A DNA stretch of 27,228 nucleotides from a virus. Below the pieces are notes generated by a model. The model was not told where the DNA came from and made no database searches. It was given only the letters and a program-made list of their open reading frames with translations. The translations under genes were made by a program, and so were the position numbers. Location of the stretch: the IMG/VR virus record IMGVR_UViG_3300005663_000956, positions 1 through 27,228 of that record; one strand, 5' to 3'. Positions 15,319-21,635 of the stretch are shown piece after piece (within the stretch, counting starts at the first letter, position 1; every line of letters starts with the position of its first letter).

Positions 15319-16740
15319 TTATAACCTCGCATAGGCGTGAGTCTCCGCCTTCTTGTTGACTACAACCTGTTTCGCCACCCATGCCGCCCCCGCCATCGCC
15401 ATTACCCTATCATCCTTTGCCCCTCCTGCGGCTTCTGGGTGTCCCTTATCCGTCTGTAGAAAACTAAAACACTCCTTCACGGCTTGCTTAGAGTGGACTA
15501 TCGTTGACCCCTGCCGTATCCCTTCGGCCAGGTCAATCAGTATCCGCCATCGGAAGTCCCTGCTGGTGGGCACTCCCAACTTCTCATTATTCGCTCCATG
15601 TTTGCATAGCTTATCCATCGGATATCCCAGGGCCTTGATAATGTCTATCATCGCTTCCCCTACCCCATTGGACTCTATGCCTAGTAGGGGGAACTTGAAT
15701 AACCCCAATATACAGTGTGCCCCCTCAGCAAACAGGTCTCGAGGCAGGTTATTGGTAAAATCTACCACCATCTCCCCCATCTGGCAGTCCATGATTTGCA
15801 GGCTGTGGTTGTCCTTTCCTTGCCCTGCGGGATCAATCCACGCTGCATACCGTCTGGCGATAACTGGTTGCCTATATATCCCGGCAACTTCTTCTCTTGC
15901 CACCTCTAGTAATTGCTTCAGGGCTTCAACATCAAAATAGCATAGCCCCTGTGATGGGGCCAGGGCTTCCTCGGCGGTGGTGGGATACTCCTGCTCCCAT
16001 AGGGCAATATTGGGATAGCCACGTTTGGTATCATTATACCATGCCTGGTCACGCCCAGGTCTCACACCCCAGTTGAAAAACATCTGATGAAATCCCGACT
16101 CACTCCCCCTTCTCCACATCTGCTTGAAAAAGGTGTTTATCTTTTGCTTATCCACCGTTGAGACGCCTATGAACTTGCCCCCGGCGTCTATGGTCGGCTT
16201 AACGGCTGCATAGTTCAATTCGGCATAGGGGTGGAAGTCCCACTCATCACATATAACCAAACTTGCCGTCTCTGTGCGTCCTGCGGTCTCGGTAGCGGGC
16301 AAGGCCCGTATTTTGCTATCCATTGCGGGGAAGGTCATTACACTTGCTCCCCCAGGGCCTAGTGACTGCTTTAACCACTCAGGCAACTCCCGATATATCA
16401 AGGCGCACCGGGCCAACATCTCCTTAGCCTCATCCTCTCCCTTGCTCAATAACAGGACATTTGCCCCTTCGTTAAACATCGCGTAGTGCGTTGCATAACC
16501 GGATAAGAACCAAGTTATCCCTACTTGCCTGGCCTTCAACACCTGCAAGAGGCGATGGGCCTCGATAGCTATATGTAGTTCTCTAAGGTGTTCCCAGGGT
16601 TGGAAAGGGATTATCCCCTTCCCTATCGGCGGCGGGTCATTTATCTTGACCGTCTCCACCATCCAGGCCCAGGAGTCGGCTGCCAGCCTCAGCCATTCGC
16701 TTTTTAGCTTCTCGGAACTCTCTGGCCATGTCGTCTGCAT
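15319..16740 (-). CDS. terL: Terminase large subunit (packaging motor)
   Basis: The 473-residue protein pumps DNA into the procapsid using an N-terminal ATPase and cuts it with a C-terminal nuclease. The ATPase has the phage-type Walker A KARQVGIT (69-76), and Walker B LVICDEWDF with the catalytic acid pair D165/E166. The RNase H-like nuclease has WIDPAGQGKD (D303), GIESNG (E356) and AKDDR (D443/D444). The start at ATG 16740 lies 104 bases inside the small-terminase gene; the next in-frame ATG is at 16662. A weak GGTAGG precedes the first ATG. The length is normal for TerL, so no intein or truncation is seen. Confidence 0.95.
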   Translation of the reverse strand: MQTTWPESSEKLKSEWLRLAADSWAWMVETVKINDPPPIGKGIIPFQPWEHLRELHIAIEAHRLLQVLKARQVGITWFLSGYATHYAMFNEGANVLLLSKGEDEAKEMLARCALIYRELPEWLKQSLGPGGASVMTFPAMDSKIRALPATETAGRTETASLVICDEWDFHPYAELNYAAVKPTIDAGGKFIGVSTVDKQKINTFFKQMWRRGSESGFHQMFFNWGVRPGRDQAWYNDTKRGYPNIALWEQEYPTTAEEALAPSQGLCYFDVEALKQLLEVAREEVAGIYRQPVIARRYAAWIDPAGQGKDNHSLQIMDCQMGEMVVDFTNNLPRDLFAEGAHCILGLFKFPLLGIESNGVGEAMIDIIKALGYPMDKLCKHGANNEKLGVPTSRDFRWRILIDLAEGIRQGSTIVHSKQAVKECFSFLQTDKGHPEAAGGAKDDRVMAMAGAAWVAKQVVVNKKAETHAYARL

Positions 16741-17197
16741 TAAATATACCTACCATCCCCTTTACTGAGACTTCTTGGTTTCTAGTAAAGACTCCACGTC
16801 CATGGAGTCGGGCCAAAAAGGACTTTAACTTGATATTCTCATCAGGCGACTTCCCTAATGCTATTAAACCGTCTATGGCTTCAGGTAGCGACCCATCCGC
16901 CCTACCCTCTGCATACTCTACGGCCACCACCCTCGCCTCCTGCACCCTGGCCTGGAACGCTTTATCCTTGTTCATCCAGAGCTTCAGGGCGTTCCCACTT
17001 ATCCCTATGACCGCCGCTGCTTCTTCCAGTGTTCCCCCCAGCCTCGTCTCATTCACGACTATCTTCTGCTCCTGCTGGTATCGGGTCTGCTTCCGCTTCG
17101 TCCGCTCCCTGACTTTCCTGCCAGTAGCCCCTGCCTGCTGCTGCTTCTCGTAGTGCGCTCGGCCTGTCTTGAGGGTGGCGGGTGATAGAGTGGTCAC
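16637..17197 (-). CDS. terS: Terminase small subunit
   Basis: The 186-residue protein lies immediately upstream of TerL and recognises the packaging site. After a basic N-terminus (GRKVRERTKRKQTR) comes a helix-turn-helix (GGTLEEAAAVIGISGNALKL, about residues 54-74), the usual DNA-binding element of TerS. A helical oligomerisation region follows. The GTG start (17197) has GGAGG seven bases upstream and overlaps the previous small gene's stop (GTGA). Its 3' end overlaps TerL by 104 bases, an unusually long out-of-frame overlap. Confidence 0.85.
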   Translation of the reverse strand: MTTLSPATLKTGRAHYEKQQQAGATGRKVRERTKRKQTRYQQEQKIVVNETRLGGTLEEAAAVIGISGNALKLWMNKDKAFQARVQEARVVAVEYAEGRADGSLPEAIDGLIALGKSPDENIKLKSFLARLHGRGVFTRNQEVSVKGMVGIFNADDMAREFREAKKRMAEAGSRLLGLDGGDGQDK

Positions 17198-17355
17198 TCC
17201 CCCACCTCCACCCGCCCCAGTTCTGCCTCCTGCGCTTCCCGGAGACGGAGGGTTGAAATATCATCGGGGTCAGCAAGGAAAAGTGTCAACCACCTGCTAT
17301 CTACGGTGAGATTGGTATTACCAAAGCCTGTTTCGACATACCCACCTGTTACCAT
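17194..17355 (-). CDS. 53-residue protein upstream of terS
   Basis: The ORF runs from ATG 17355 (AAAGGGGGG just upstream) to a TGA sharing bases with the TerS GTG. The protein begins MVTGGYVETGFGNTNLTVDS and ends in a charged helix with REAQEAELGRVEVGE. The good SD and the GTGA coupling support it. No family recognised. Confidence 0.65.
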   Translation of the reverse strand: MVTGGYVETGFGNTNLTVDSRWLTLFLADPDDISTLRLREAQEAELGRVEVGE

Positions 17356-17384
17356 CTGCCCCCCTTTCGGTTCAGCCCTATGCT

Positions 17385-17513
17385 TTAGGTCGCATTACTT
17401 GAGACTGCAGGCTTCGACGGGGTGCAGGAAGGACACAATGTTGGATGAACGCAAGCGTTGGCATCAAATAGCGGTCTCTTTTTCCCGCACCTCATACATA
17501 TAGCAACACTCAT
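17385..17513 (-). CDS. 42-residue zinc-knuckle protein
   Basis: ATG at 17513 follows GGTAGGACTAGGGG and lies nine bases after the previous stop; stop TAA at 17385. The protein begins MSVAICMRCGKKRPLF and has C6-x2-C9 and C27-x2-C30 (LCPSC), a compact zinc ribbon, then a short Ser/Pro tail. Real coding is supported by spacing and motif. Function unknown. Confidence 0.6.
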   Translation of the reverse strand: MSVAICMRCGKKRPLFDANACVHPTLCPSCTPSKPAVSSNAT

Positions 17514-17522
17514 CCCCTAGTC

Positions 17523-17654
17523 CTACCTGTAGTTGGTGACGGATAGGTTAGGTCTTATCTCCACTGTGATGGTCGGCACCGTCCCCCCTAAGCCCACAGT
17601 GACTGCCGATGCCGTCCCTTTAATATCCCAGATTACCATTTCATTAGCGGCCAT
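17523..17654 (-). CDS. 43-residue hypothetical protein
   Basis: ATG 17654 is preceded by CGGAGGAGTAGACA, one of the best SD sites in the window. The protein (MAANEMVIWDIKGTASAVTV, then VPTITVEIRPNLSV) is short, Thr/Val-rich and beta-like. No family recognised. It lies 16 bases after the 81-residue gene. Confidence 0.6.
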   Translation of the reverse strand: MAANEMVIWDIKGTASAVTVGLGGTVPTITVEIRPNLSVTNYR

Positions 17655-17670
17655 TGTCTACTCCTCCGGT

Positions 17671-17916
17671 TCACACTATTTGAGTCGTCCCAGCCTCCAC
17701 AAGCTCCTTCTCTATCGCAACATCAATTGCTTCTCTGATTGAGGGTTGCCAGTCTACAGCTTCTACAAAGAAAAGGGTGGAAATAGCTATAGCTTCATCT
17801 GCATTGGGAACATTTTGCATACCGCCAGACGAGATCGCCCATCGGCCAGCATCATCAGAAATAAGCGCCTCACCATCTCGCTTCTCTAACCAATCCAACC
17901 GCTCTTTATCGCCCAT
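17671..17916 (-). CDS. 81-residue hypothetical phage protein
   Basis: The protein opens MGDKERLDWLEKRDGEALIS and contains DEAIAISTLFF and PSIREAIDVAIEKE. The 'DKERLDWLEK' opening occurs in many small phage proteins of unknown role. ATG 17916 was chosen over an upstream GTG (17961) because the upstream part overlaps another small ORF and has no SD. Translation may be coupled to the 20-residue ORF that ends 11 bases inside it. Confidence 0.65.
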   Translation of the reverse strand: MGDKERLDWLEKRDGEALISDDAGRWAISSGGMQNVPNADEAIAISTLFFVEAVDWQPSIREAIDVAIEKELVEAGTTQIV

Positions 17917-17968
17917 GTTCTGCCTGTTCCTCGGGCGTTCTCCACTCTCTGGGCTTGCCACAGGGCAT
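17906..17968 (-). CDS. Possible 20-residue leader-type ORF
   Basis: ATG 17968 has GGGAGG six bases upstream, much better than the start site of the gene that follows. It reads MPCGKPREWRTPEEQAEHGR and stops 11 bases inside the next gene. It may act as a coupling ORF that delivers ribosomes to the 81-residue gene. It could also be a chance ORF. Confidence 0.4.
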   Translation of the reverse strand: MPCGKPREWRTPEEQAEHGR

Positions 17969-17970
17969 TG

Positions 17971-18156
17971 TTAGCCTCCCTTCATCTCAGCCCCTTCCAG
18001 GCTGTGGCCTAGCTCCCAGACCCTGGTTACCGGAGTGCCATCAACAAGGTCACTACCTGAGTCGAAATGCACTCCTGCAGCGTTCAGGTGGTCTTGGGCT
18101 AGGGACAAGTGGTCTTGCTGTTCCCTACTGGTTATCGGTATCCGTAGCTGTGTCAA
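17971..18156 (-). CDS. 61-residue hypothetical protein, TTG start
   Basis: TTG at 18156 follows CAGGAGGTCTC and overlaps the previous TGA (TTGA). The protein (MTQLRIPITSREQQDHLSLA, then GVHFDSGSDLVDGTPVTRVW) reads as a compact alpha/beta domain. No family recognised. Confidence 0.6.
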   Translation of the reverse strand: MTQLRIPITSREQQDHLSLAQDHLNAAGVHFDSGSDLVDGTPVTRVWELGHSLEGAEMKGG

Positions 18157-18314
18157 GAGACCTCCTGTTCGGCCAAGTCAAACACCGTTCCGGGGGGCTT
18201 GGGCCTATAAGTGAGCCTCCACCAAAAGCTGTATCGGTTCACCTGAGACACAGCCCAACCCTTTTCCAGGGTTCCCTCAGCCCTCGCCCGCACCGCTTGC
18301 CTACCCAGGGCCAC
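18153..18314 (-). CDS. 53-residue hypothetical protein, probable first gene of the late operon
   Basis: The frame is open from 18314 (GTG) to a TGA overlapping the next TTG. It encodes a basic N-terminal helix (LGRQAVRARAEGTLEKGWAV) followed by NRYSFWWRLTYRPKPPGTVF and an acidic end. Start choice is uncertain: a GTG at about residue 9 has a better-placed TAGG, and the same frame stays open upstream without a start codon. Coupling to the next gene supports it. Confidence 0.5.
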   Translation of the reverse strand: MALGRQAVRARAEGTLEKGWAVSQVNRYSFWWRLTYRPKPPGTVFDLAEQEVS

Positions 18315-18414
18315 ACATGCGCTAGCCCATTCGAGCCATCCTAAACACGATTTCCCCTGGGACGCTTGAAAAACCTGCGTCTATTACTTCCGCCACAGGC
18401 AAGCCGCTGGTAAT

Positions 18415-18443
18415 CCTGGGGCAGTTTTACCTCATGCCCCAGG
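18415..18443. repeat. 9-bp inverted repeat (hairpin or operator)
   Basis: CCTGGGGCA (18415-18423) and TGCCCCAGG (18435-18443) are perfect inverted copies with an 11-base loop. No U-run follows on either strand, so a simple intrinsic terminator is unlikely. It lies in the probable leader of the minus-strand late transcript. Confidence 0.6.
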
Positions 18444-18466
18444 AGGTTCGTTTGCCGACCACTTAT

Positions 18467-18498
18467 ATTATAACCCTTCTGTCAACCCTGGGCCTCAA
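18467..18498 (-). promoter_or_regulatory. Possible late-operon promoter (weak -35)
   Basis: A perfect TATAAT lies on the minus strand at 18472-18467, followed six bases later by GG, as at the other promoters here. The best -35 is TTGAGG (18498-18493), 20 bases away, which is long. A TTGACA at 18485-18480 is only seven bases from the -10 and cannot serve it. A phage activator may be needed. Confidence 0.35.
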
Positions 18499-18597
18499 GG
18501 AATACATGGACTGACCAAAACCAAGTAAAAGTTGACCGATTTATTGACCTGCCCAGCTTCCCCCAGATACGATTTTGAAACAGTTGGCCCAAACCCC

Positions 18598-18627
18598 TTG
18601 ACAACCTACACTACACTGTGCTACACT
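18598..18627 (+). promoter_or_regulatory. Early-type sigma-70 promoter (twin of the one at 23083)
   Basis: The -35 TTGACA (18598-18603) and -10 TACACT (18622-18627) are separated by 18 bases and followed by AGCTAAGG. The spacer itself has repeated CTACACT units. The same -35, spacer length, -10 and following bases recur at 23083. It should drive the four small plus-strand genes that begin at 18677. Confidence 0.75.
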
Positions 18628-18633
18628 AGCTAA

Positions 18634-18650
18634 GGTGGCAGCGAGCCACC
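18634..18650 (+). promoter_or_regulatory. 5'-terminal hairpin of the transcript
   Basis: GGTGGC (18634-18639) pairs with GCCACC (18645-18650) around a five-base loop. It begins seven bases after the -10 box, at the expected transcription start, so the mRNA would open with a stem. Such 5' stems protect mRNA from decay in bacteria. Confidence 0.6.
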
Positions 18651-18676
18651 GAATAATGAAACAGGAGGACAGGACA

Positions 18677-18841
18677 ATGCCACAATGCTCAGGAGGGCTG
18701 GTAGATTGTGAGGACGAAGCTACCTGGCGGAACGATAATGGCGTGGAGGTATGCGAACACCATAAACTTCTTATAGACGCCTTTGGATGGGAGAGACGAA
18801 ATACAAGGGTCTGGACTCAGTTACAGCCCGCCAGCTCTTAG
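18677..18841 (+). CDS. Small zinc-binding protein, 54 residues
   Basis: ATG 18677 follows CAGGAGGACAGGACA, which fixes this start over an upstream in-frame ATG near the hairpin. The protein begins MPQCSGGLVDCEDEATW and has C4, C11 and VCEHH, a Cys/His set resembling small zinc fingers and similar in pattern to the protein at 24335-24589. First gene of this operon. Function unknown. Confidence 0.65.
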   Translation: MPQCSGGLVDCEDEATWRNDNGVEVCEHHKLLIDAFGWERRNTRVWTQLQPASS

Positions 18842-18867
18842 GGAGCGGGGCAGAAAGGAGAACGGTT

Positions 18868-19029
18868 TTGAAATGCACCCCCTGGATCAACAGAGAAGGC
18901 TGGACAATTAACCTGACTCCAAGAGAAGTAGAGAGGTTTCGCCTCCTTCTCTCTAAGGCTCGGCGTCTCGGAGGGAAGGCTGATAATCTGACCATGAGGG
19001 TAGAGATTCAGGATGCCCCCCATGCCTAA
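18868..19029 (+). CDS. 53-residue hypothetical protein, TTG start
   Basis: The TTG at 18868 has AAAGGAG nine bases upstream; the longer frame from 18787 overlaps the preceding gene and has no SD. The protein (MKCTPWINREGWTINLTPRE, then VERFRLLLSKARRLG) has a likely helix at its centre. It overlaps the next gene by eight bases. No family recognised. Confidence 0.6.
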   Translation: MKCTPWINREGWTINLTPREVERFRLLLSKARRLGGKADNLTMRVEIQDAPHA

Positions 19030-19165
19030 CCCCATCCCCTGCCCCGAGTGCGGCACCCCCATGGCCCGCAACGGAAGGCCCCGCACAGGCCGGAAGCGAA
19101 AGCAGCGTTGGCTCTGTCGTAACTGTGGCCGGACACGGATAACGAAATTGGAGGAGGAAACATGA
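19022..19165 (+). CDS. 47-residue zinc-ribbon protein
   Basis: ATG 19022 overlaps the end of the previous gene; the stop forms an ATGA overlap with the next ATG. It encodes a clear zinc ribbon, C7-x2-C10 (IPCPECGT) and C32-x2-C35 (LCRNCGRTR), separated by a basic segment RPRTGRKRKQRW. This resembles the DNA-binding zinc ribbons of IS1 InsA-like and phage regulatory proteins. A DNA- or RNA-binding role is likely; the target is unknown. Confidence 0.65.
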   Translation: MPNPIPCPECGTPMARNGRPRTGRKRKQRWLCRNCGRTRITKLEEET

Positions 19166-19371
19166 AAGCACGAATCGAAGTCGGATTTACCAGAAGTGAC
19201 CTTTCACATTATCGCCATTTTAGAAGGGAATACCTTGAAGGGGCGGATGCTACTTTCAAAGATGGTGTAGGCAATGTGGTAGAGGTAAGTATCAGGACTC
19301 ATGGCTACCGAATTACCCTCAATGGCCAAGACCTTAATGTGTCCCTTAACCAAGAGCCCCCCACCTCCTGA
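19162..19371 (+). CDS. 69-residue hypothetical protein
   Basis: ATG 19162 has GGAGGAGGAAAC upstream and overlaps the zinc-ribbon stop (ATGA). The protein (MKARIEVGFTRSDLSHYRHF, then VVEVSIRTHGYRITLNG) looks alpha/beta. Last gene before the hairpin at 19375. No family recognised. Confidence 0.65.
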   Translation: MKARIEVGFTRSDLSHYRHFRREYLEGADATFKDGVGNVVEVSIRTHGYRITLNGQDLNVSLNQEPPTS

Positions 19372-19374
19372 GCC

Positions 19375-19437
19375 CCCCCATAGCCCTGAAGCCCCCTGGT
19401 TTTCGTAGCTGTTGACTGGGGGGTTTCCCTATGGGGG
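19375..19437. terminator. GC-rich hairpin between convergent operons
   Basis: CCCCCATAG (19375-19383) and CTATGGGGG (19429-19437) are perfect inverted repeats. Inside them a second C-run and G-run (about 19392-19396 and 19418-19423) can pair. It lies four bases after the plus-strand stop and upstream of the convergent ATPase stop at 19579, the expected place for a two-way terminator. No U-run follows, so termination efficiency is uncertain. Confidence 0.5.
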
Positions 19438-19468
19438 AAGGGGGGATGGGGAAAGGTCGGGGAAGGTT

Positions 19469-19579
19469 TATCTACAGTAGATAACTACAACAATCTACAG
19501 TAGTATCTACCTACAAGGGGGGTATATATAATATACCCTTGTAGATACTGGATGTAGACCAAGGATTTATGTAGATACT
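19469..19579. repeat. AT-rich iteron and palindrome cluster, candidate origin
   Basis: Repeated ATCTAC/GTAGAT words fill this stretch. There is a perfect 15-bp palindrome TATCTACAGTAGATA (19469-19483), a second ATCTACAGTAGT (19493-19504) and a 46-base imperfect palindrome (19503-19548) centred on TATATAATATA. TGTAGATACT occurs at 19540-19549 and again at 19570-19579, 30 bases apart. The cluster sits beside the replication ATPase gene. Iterons plus an AT-rich core fit an origin of replication; an operator for a regulator is the alternative. Confidence 0.5.
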
Positions 19580-20832
19580 CAATAGCTATCAGTTTCCTTA
19601 GAGAGTAAGGCCCATCTAGATTCTTTTAGTTGTGGATCAAGAGAAGTAAAGATTCTACCCTTACCCCGCCACAGAGATTGAGAGATTGACTTAGGTTTTA
19701 CATTAAGAGCTTCCGCCAACTCAGCTACTTTAATGCCCGATGGTTGCAGCTTTATTGCGTTAATTATCCTGCTAGTTATACTCATTCGTTCCGCCAGTTC
19801 TGGGACGGATCGAACATCCAGGCTCTCAATTGTAGTGCCCAAATCAGATTCAGCTACATGAAAGCCTATGGGGTAACGGTTACGGAGAAGAGAAGGGGGG
19901 AGGTTAGACTTGTGCTTATATAGAGCGATTTTTATTTCATCCTCAGAGTCCATAACCGACCGGGCCTCAAGAACATGGCGGGCGCGGTTGACAAAGAATA
20001 CATCACCATAAGGTGACTTGACCTTCTGCTCCGGGTCCTTACTCTGGTGGCTAATGATAAGACTTGTTGCCCCCGGCATAGATCGCAGAGCCTGGAATAA
20101 GGGCTCAGAGTTTTCCTTCGCCTCTTTTGCCCCACCAAGCGCGGGGATGGCGGAATCAACGATAATGAGTTTAATGTCCCTGTCAATTACGATTTTATGA
20201 ATCTCCTGAATTTCTGTGTCTAATGCCCGGTGACAATAGCGATAGGCTATGTTGGGAGAGAAGTCTAGTTCCATGCCTGCCTCGATAGATTTCAACCGCT
20301 CGTTGTGCTCCTCCCATCCCCATTCCCAATCCAGATACAGCACATTACCCGCCTCCGGCGTAAGTCCTAGACCACTCCAGCCATGCTGGACAGACAAAGC
20401 AAAGCACAAAGCCAGCATGGACTTGCCTGTGCCCCCGGCGCCGAACATTATCGTAATATCCCCCTCTGGGATTATCCCTTCCAACCTCCACCGGGGAGTG
20501 TGGCGCTTGGGTATCTGTCCTATCTCAATTACTGGTTCGCCCTTTCGGTGAGCCACTATAACCGCTTGGGATACCCCCTCGATTATCGTGTCCCAATTCA
20601 ATGAGTTAATTTGCTTTGCCAGGTGAGATGCCAGGCTACGCTTTTTAGCTGTATCGAGTAGCGATAGCCGTGCGGTGTGGATGTGGTCGCCAGCCGTGTT
20701 CTCAATCGTGACCTCTCCCGATATGCTGTCCCCCCGCTCATGTATGCGGTCAAGCCGGATGCGAAGCCCAAGCTCAGATAAATCAAAGGTATAAATGCCG
20801 AATTTGGACTCGCATTCAAGCTTTTCAGGCAT
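19579..20832 (-). CDS. RecA-fold replicative ATPase (RepA/DnaB-C-like)
   Basis: The 417-residue protein is a probable helicase or helicase-loader ATPase. It has Walker A GAGGTGKS (131-138), an aromatic-acidic VLYLDWEWGWEEHNERL segment and Walker B KLIIVDS (221-227). SLIISHQSKD corresponds to the motif 3 Gln/His of RepA/DnaB-type enzymes. The C-terminus contains a winged-helix-like ELAEALNVKPKSISQSLWRG. ATG 20832 is preceded by AAGGCGGGAA and overlaps the DnaB-N stop by eight bases; the longer frame from 20892 lacks support. With the preceding gene it could rebuild the two halves of a DnaB-type helicase. RepA-like plasmid helicases and RecA-like recombinases are alternatives. Confidence 0.82.
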   Translation of the reverse strand: MPEKLECESKFGIYTFDLSELGLRIRLDRIHERGDSISGEVTIENTAGDHIHTARLSLLDTAKKRSLASHLAKQINSLNWDTIIEGVSQAVIVAHRKGEPVIEIGQIPKRHTPRWRLEGIIPEGDITIMFGAGGTGKSMLALCFALSVQHGWSGLGLTPEAGNVLYLDWEWGWEEHNERLKSIEAGMELDFSPNIAYRYCHRALDTEIQEIHKIVIDRDIKLIIVDSAIPALGGAKEAKENSEPLFQALRSMPGATSLIISHQSKDPEQKVKSPYGDVFFVNRARHVLEARSVMDSEDEIKIALYKHKSNLPPSLLRNRYPIGFHVAESDLGTTIESLDVRSVPELAERMSITSRIINAIKLQPSGIKVAELAEALNVKPKSISQSLWRGKGRIFTSLDPQLKESRWALLSKETDSY

Positions 20833-21292
20833 TTCCCGCCTTCTTATAACCTGGTAGCGTAGGTTGGCTGGGACTCGGTGGCCCCCCCTCATACGCCTGC
20901 CTCACCATCTGCTGGCCCCGGCTGATAGCTTGTCGCCGGTCCGCGCAGTCCTTCACTATCCCCGCATAATGTTTCAGGTGATAGCAGGTAGCCACAGCCG
21001 CCAGGCAGTGTATCAAATATGCTGGCCCGCCCACTGCCTCAAGTTTATCGTGGACGGCCAGCCAGTGGGCCAGGATGAGCTGGTCAGGGGGTGTCCCTTG
21101 AAGGGAGAGGGCCAAGATACCCTCGTATATCCACCCGTTCTTGTCCCGAAAGAAATCAGAGGGCTTTAGTTCCACTATCCCCGCCATCTGCTCCGCCATC
21201 TCCTCACGGTTGCCAGTGGCAAACAGCATGATAGACCCCAGGATCGCCGATTCAGCCTGGGTGTCGTGCGGTGGTAGCTTTTCTTCAGGCAT
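20825..21292 (-). CDS. Stand-alone DnaB N-terminal-domain protein
   Basis: The 155-residue protein starts LPPHDTQAESAILGSIML, the signature opening of the DnaB N-terminal (primase-contact) domain. It continues with DFFRDKNGWIYEGILAL, GTPPDQLILAHWL, AVGGPAYL and HYAGIVKDCADRRQ, all matching that domain in order. The ATPase half of DnaB is absent; the protein ends in a Pro-rich tail. ATG 21292 shares eight bases with the previous stop (ATGCCTGA). The RecA-fold ATPase follows with an eight-base overlap, so both are probably made in similar amounts. It may be the collar or loader of a split helicase. Confidence 0.85.
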   Translation of the reverse strand: MPEEKLPPHDTQAESAILGSIMLFATGNREEMAEQMAGIVELKPSDFFRDKNGWIYEGILALSLQGTPPDQLILAHWLAVHDKLEAVGGPAYLIHCLAAVATCYHLKHYAGIVKDCADRRQAISRGQQMVRQAYEGGPPSPSQPTLPGYKKAGNA

Positions 21293-21410
21293 AAGTTCTA
21301 TCCCGCAACACCCGCTGTAGTCTTTTCTCCTGCTCAAGTATAAAGAAATACCATAGCAAGAGTTGCCAGAAATCTACCTTGCGAGGCACTTCGTAGGTGG
21401 TTTCATCCAT
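21285..21410 (-). CDS. 41-residue hydrophobic/helical protein
   Basis: ATG 21410 follows AAAGGGGGCGTG; the stop overlaps the DnaB-N start. The protein (MDETTYEVPRKVDFWQLLLW, then YFFILEQEKRLQRVLRD) has one short hydrophobic helix then a charged one. Start, SD and coupling support it. It also confirms the start chosen for the DnaB-N gene. Function unknown. Confidence 0.6.
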   Translation of the reverse strand: MDETTYEVPRKVDFWQLLLWYFFILEQEKRLQRVLRDRTYA

Positions 21411-21422
21411 CACGCCCCCTTT

Positions 21423-21635
21423 CTATGTTTCCCGCCCATCTTTATCACCCTCGCGATGCTCCATGAAGCAGTCGCCGCATAGCATCTCCTCATGGCCTGG
21501 AATGAGGGTCAGAGGATACCAGCCATAAGGCCATACATCCGCCTCCCGTTCTTCCTCGCGCCCACACCAGGTGCAGCGTATTACCCCTGCGGCACCCTTC
21601 AGCGCTATTTTGCCTTTACCCCACGGTCTACCCAT
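21423..21635 (-). CDS. 70-residue zinc-binding protein
   Basis: ATG 21635 shares one base with the previous stop (TGATG) and follows AAGGAGGCGTG. The protein has RCTWCGREEE and LCGDC pairs, a compact zinc finger with a WPYGWYPL segment between. Conserved Cys pairs suggest nucleic-acid or protein binding; function unknown. Confidence 0.65.
   Translation of the reverse strand: MGRPWGKGKIALKGAAGVIRCTWCGREEEREADVWPYGWYPLTLIPGHEEMLCGDCFMEHREGDKDGRET

Larger units (their letters stand above)
18315..18597. other. Intergenic region between divergent operons
   Basis: No confident gene. It separates the minus-strand late operon from the plus-strand promoter at 18598. It contains a perfect 9-bp hairpin (18415-18443) and a TATAAT on the minus strand. 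Short open frames exist on both strands. On the minus strand a CTG-initiated 27-residue basic frame (18424-18341) follows GAGGT. On the plus strand an ATG frame at 18435 reads MPQEVRLPTTYIITLL and ends near 18511. Neither has enough support to call a gene. Confidence 0.5.

Noticed and set aside
17049-17276. 75-codon minus-strand frame overlapping terS
   Set aside because: It is out of frame with TerS over most of its length, lacks a good SD, and a shorter, coupled gene (17194-17355) explains the upstream part.
17401-17500. GCTTCGACGGGG stretch resembling the start of a tmRNA
   Set aside because: No tRNA-like ends, no tag reading frame, and the opposite strand carries a small gene with CxxC pairs that explains the region.
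18467-18485. TTGACA next to TATAAT on the minus strand as a late promoter
   Set aside because: Only seven bases separate the boxes; a sigma-70 promoter needs about 17. Only the TATAAT is kept, with low confidence.
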